Shown here piece by piece: positions 30,608 to 32,500 of a stretch of 32,500 nucleotides of DNA. The notes under the pieces are model-generated. The model searched no databases and had not been told where the DNA came from. It saw nothing but the letters and a program-made list of their open reading frames with translations. The stretch's first letter is position 1, and each line of letters begins with the position of its first letter. The DNA lies in contig CANRPK010000014.1 of NCBI GenBank assembly GCA_947632455.1, positions 1 to 32,500 on the forward strand, written 5' to 3'. Source of the stretch: an uncultured Bacilli bacterium (GTDB lineage: Bacteria; Bacillota_I; Bacilli_A; RF39; UBA660). The translations under genes were made by a program, and so were the position numbers.

Positions 30608-32368
30608 ATGCAAAATATTAAAGAAAATGAAAAACTAAGTACTCTAAATCATAGTTGTGCGCATCTTTTAGCACAAGCTGTAAAACATCTATATCCTGAG
30701 GCTTTATTTTGGGTAGGACCTGTTGTTGAAGAAGGATTTTACTATGATATAGATTTAGGAGATATAACTTTAACCGAAGAAGATTTGCCTAACATTGAAA
30801 AAGAAATGAAAAAAATTGCCAAAGATGGTAAAAATATAATTCGTCATGAAATCTCTAAAGAAGAAGCTTTAGAAATGTTTAAAAATGATCCTTATAAAAT
30901 AGATTTAATTTCTCGTATGGATGAAAATGAAACTGTAATTAGCTGCTATACTCAAGGCGATTTTACTGATTTATGTCGTGGACCCCATGTTTCTTCAACT
31001 AAACTATTAAAAAATTTTAAATTATTAAAAGTAAGTGGTGCCTATTGGAAAGGTGATACTAATAATAAAATGCTTCAAAGAATATATGGTGTATGCTTTG
31101 AAACTCCAGAAGAATTAGAAGCTCATTTAAAAGAATTAGAAGAAGCTAAAATGCGTGATCATCGAAAACTCGGTAAAGATTTAGGAATATTTATGACTTC
31201 TGATTTAGTTGGTAAAGGGCTTCCTATGTATTTACCAAACGGTTATATTATTTGGGAAGAATTAGAAAATTACATCAAAGGTAAAGAAAAGAAGTTAGGC
31301 TACCAACATGTTTTAACTCCACCTCTAGGCAGTATTGAATTATATAAAACTTCTGGCCATTGGGATCATTATCAAGAAAGTATGTTCCCTAAAATGGAAG
31401 TGGAAGGGGAAGAATTTGTTTTAAGACCTATGAATTGTCCTCATCATATGATGATTTATGGTAATTCTATTCATTCATATCGTGATCTTCCTATTAGAAT
31501 TGGGGAAATAGCTCGTGATTGCCGTTATGAAGCTAGTGGAGCCCTAAAAGGAATTGAACGTGGTCGAACATTCTGTCAAAATGATGCCCATCTTTTTGTC
31601 ACTAAAGAACAAATAAAAAGTGAATTTGAAAGTGTTGTTAATTTAATATTAGAAGTATATAAAGAGTTAAATATTACTGAATATCGTTTTGAATTATCTC
31701 TAAGAGATCCTTCTGATAAAGTAAAATATTATCCTGATGATGAAATGTGGAATAACGCTGAAAATACTTTAAGAAAAGTTTTAGATGATATTGGTCTTGA
31801 TTATGTTGAAAAAATAGGCGAAGCCGCCTTTTATGGTCCTAAATTAGATGTTCAAGTAAAACCAGCCGTTGGTAATGAATATACTTTATCTACTTGTCAA
31901 TTAGACTTTTGTTTACCAATGCGTTTTAATTTAAGTTATATTGATAAAGAAGGAAATAAACAAACCCCAGTTGTGTTACACCGCGCAATATTAGGTAGTA
32001 TAGATCGTTTTATTGCTTACTATCTTGAAGAAACTAAAGGCTTATTACCATTATGGTTATCTCCTGTTCAAATTAATATAATTCCAGTTAATAATAACTT
32101 TCATTTAGAATATGCGACTAAATTATTTAATAAATTAAAAGATTTAAATGTTCGAGTTAATTTAGATGATCGTGAAGAAAAAGTTGGTTATAAGATGCGG
32201 GAATCAGTTATTCAAAAAATTCCTTATGCTATAATTATAGGTAATAATGAAGTTGAAACTAATACCATTAGTTATCGTAAGTGTGGCAAAGAAGAAACTA
32301 CTAATATGCCATTAGATGAATTTATAAATCAAATAATTGATGAAATAAAAACTCGTAAAATTAACTAA
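30608..32368 (+). CDS. thrS: Threonyl-tRNA synthetase without TGS domain
   Basis: Charges tRNA-Thr. The editing domain (about 5-190) keeps its HSCAH motif (H15, H19) and DLCRGPH (C123, H127). The class II catalytic core follows, with RYEASGALKGIERGRTF (motif 2) and AILGSIDRFIAYYLEE (motif 3), and then the anticodon domain to 586. The typical enzyme is about 640 residues with an N-terminal TGS domain of about 60, which is absent here: ATG 30608 has a good AGAAGGAA site and the upstream frame runs through the T-box terminator. The enzyme is otherwise full length. Confidence 0.95.
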   Translation: MQNIKENEKLSTLNHSCAHLLAQAVKHLYPEALFWVGPVVEEGFYYDIDLGDITLTEEDLPNIEKEMKKIAKDGKNIIRHEISKEEALEMFKNDPYKIDLISRMDENETVISCYTQGDFTDLCRGPHVSSTKLLKNFKLLKVSGAYWKGDTNNKMLQRIYGVCFETPEELEAHLKELEEAKMRDHRKLGKDLGIFMTSDLVGKGLPMYLPNGYIIWEELENYIKGKEKKLGYQHVLTPPLGSIELYKTSGHWDHYQESMFPKMEVEGEEFVLRPMNCPHHMMIYGNSIHSYRDLPIRIGEIARDCRYEASGALKGIERGRTFCQNDAHLFVTKEQIKSEFESVVNLILEVYKELNITEYRFELSLRDPSDKVKYYPDDEMWNNAENTLRKVLDDIGLDYVEKIGEAAFYGPKLDVQVKPAVGNEYTLSTCQLDFCLPMRFNLSYIDKEGNKQTPVVLHRAILGSIDRFIAYYLEETKGLLPLWLSPVQINIIPVNNNFHLEYATKLFNKLKDLNVRVNLDDREEKVGYKMRESVIQKIPYAIIIGNNEVETNTISYRKCGKEETTNMPLDEFINQIIDEIKTRKIN

Positions 32369-32394
32369 AGAATGCTTTAAGTATTCTTTTTTTA
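32369..32394 (+). terminator. thrS terminator
   Basis: AGAATGC pairs with GTATTCT (one G-U) around TTTAA, followed by a T run directly after the stop codon. Confidence 0.8.
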
Positions 32395-32450
32395 ATAGGC
32401 AAAGCCTTAATATTATGTTATACTCCTAAATTTATCAGTTTTTAAAAAGC

Positions 32451-32494
32451 AAAATCTCCCAAACCCTTTATTTATAAGGAATTGAGAGATTTTT
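32451..32494. terminator. Possible second or converging terminator at the window end
   Basis: AAATCTC and GAGATTT enclose an inner hairpin CCTT/AAGG; T tail on the plus strand and A-rich on the left, so it might serve both strands. A TGTTATACT (32416-32424) extended -10 just upstream would make a short RNA of about 65 nt possible. Confidence 0.4.
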
Positions 32495-32500
32495 AATTGC

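Overview
The window reads as chromosome of a very AT-rich Gram-positive bacterium, most likely an uncultured gut member of the class Bacilli (RF39/Erysipelotrichales-like; this placement is inference). Supporting signs are a T-box in front of thrS, a MurT/GatD-type peptidoglycan amidation pair, D-Ala-D-Ala carboxypeptidase, Der GTPase, CCA-encoding tRNAs, and strong Shine-Dalgarno sites. Tryptophan is TGG and TGA is used as a stop, so this is the standard bacterial code and not the Mycoplasma code. Many recognisable promoters are of the extended -10 kind (TGN-TATAAT).

Layout. (1) 1-1890: tRNA-Asp and tRNA-Phe, then a complete IS1182-like insertion sequence that landed in the tRNA operon terminator and duplicated the whole 24-bp hairpin. 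(2) 1890-7890: an accessory-looking segment bracketed by two copies of the same hairpin plus GGTCC-rich sequence. It holds a GT2 glycosyltransferase, a decayed radical-SAM C-terminus, a transglutaminase-like protein, a two-component system, a thioredoxin-fold protein without its cysteines and a membrane zinc peptidase. (3) 7880-15000: small metabolic and accessory genes (guanine deaminase, CPBP protease, a redox operon of aldo-keto reductase, flavodoxin, CMD and cupin proteins, a RhuM-Fic protein lying between a cupin gene and a duplicated 3' half of that gene, GNAT, HTH regulator). (4) 14940-21150: cell-envelope block with an ECF sigma/anti-sigma pair, murT, a gatD homologue that has lost its catalytic Cys and His, a DUF1287 protein and a DacA-type carboxypeptidase. 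(5) 21150-25100: tRNA-Leu, two tandem type I toxin-antitoxin-like loci (27-residue hydrophobic peptides on the minus strand facing structured plus-strand RNAs), and three minus-strand genes built from one repeated two-helix membrane module. (6) 25150-32500: SDR, ASCH-transglutaminase-like fusion, pseudopilin, der, divergent HTH regulators, a SpoVIF-like protein, a Cys-less paralogue of the transglutaminase-like domain, and T-box-thrS.

The most interesting material is the duplicated toxin/antisense-RNA system at 21320-22015. Both copies keep the peptide start, the three-hairpin RNA, and a long-range 5'UTR-3'end pairing in the toxin mRNA, although much of the base sequence differs. Next come the catalytically dead GatD, the modular membrane family with an A8 frameshift, and the family of Cys-His proteins with one Cys-to-Ser member.
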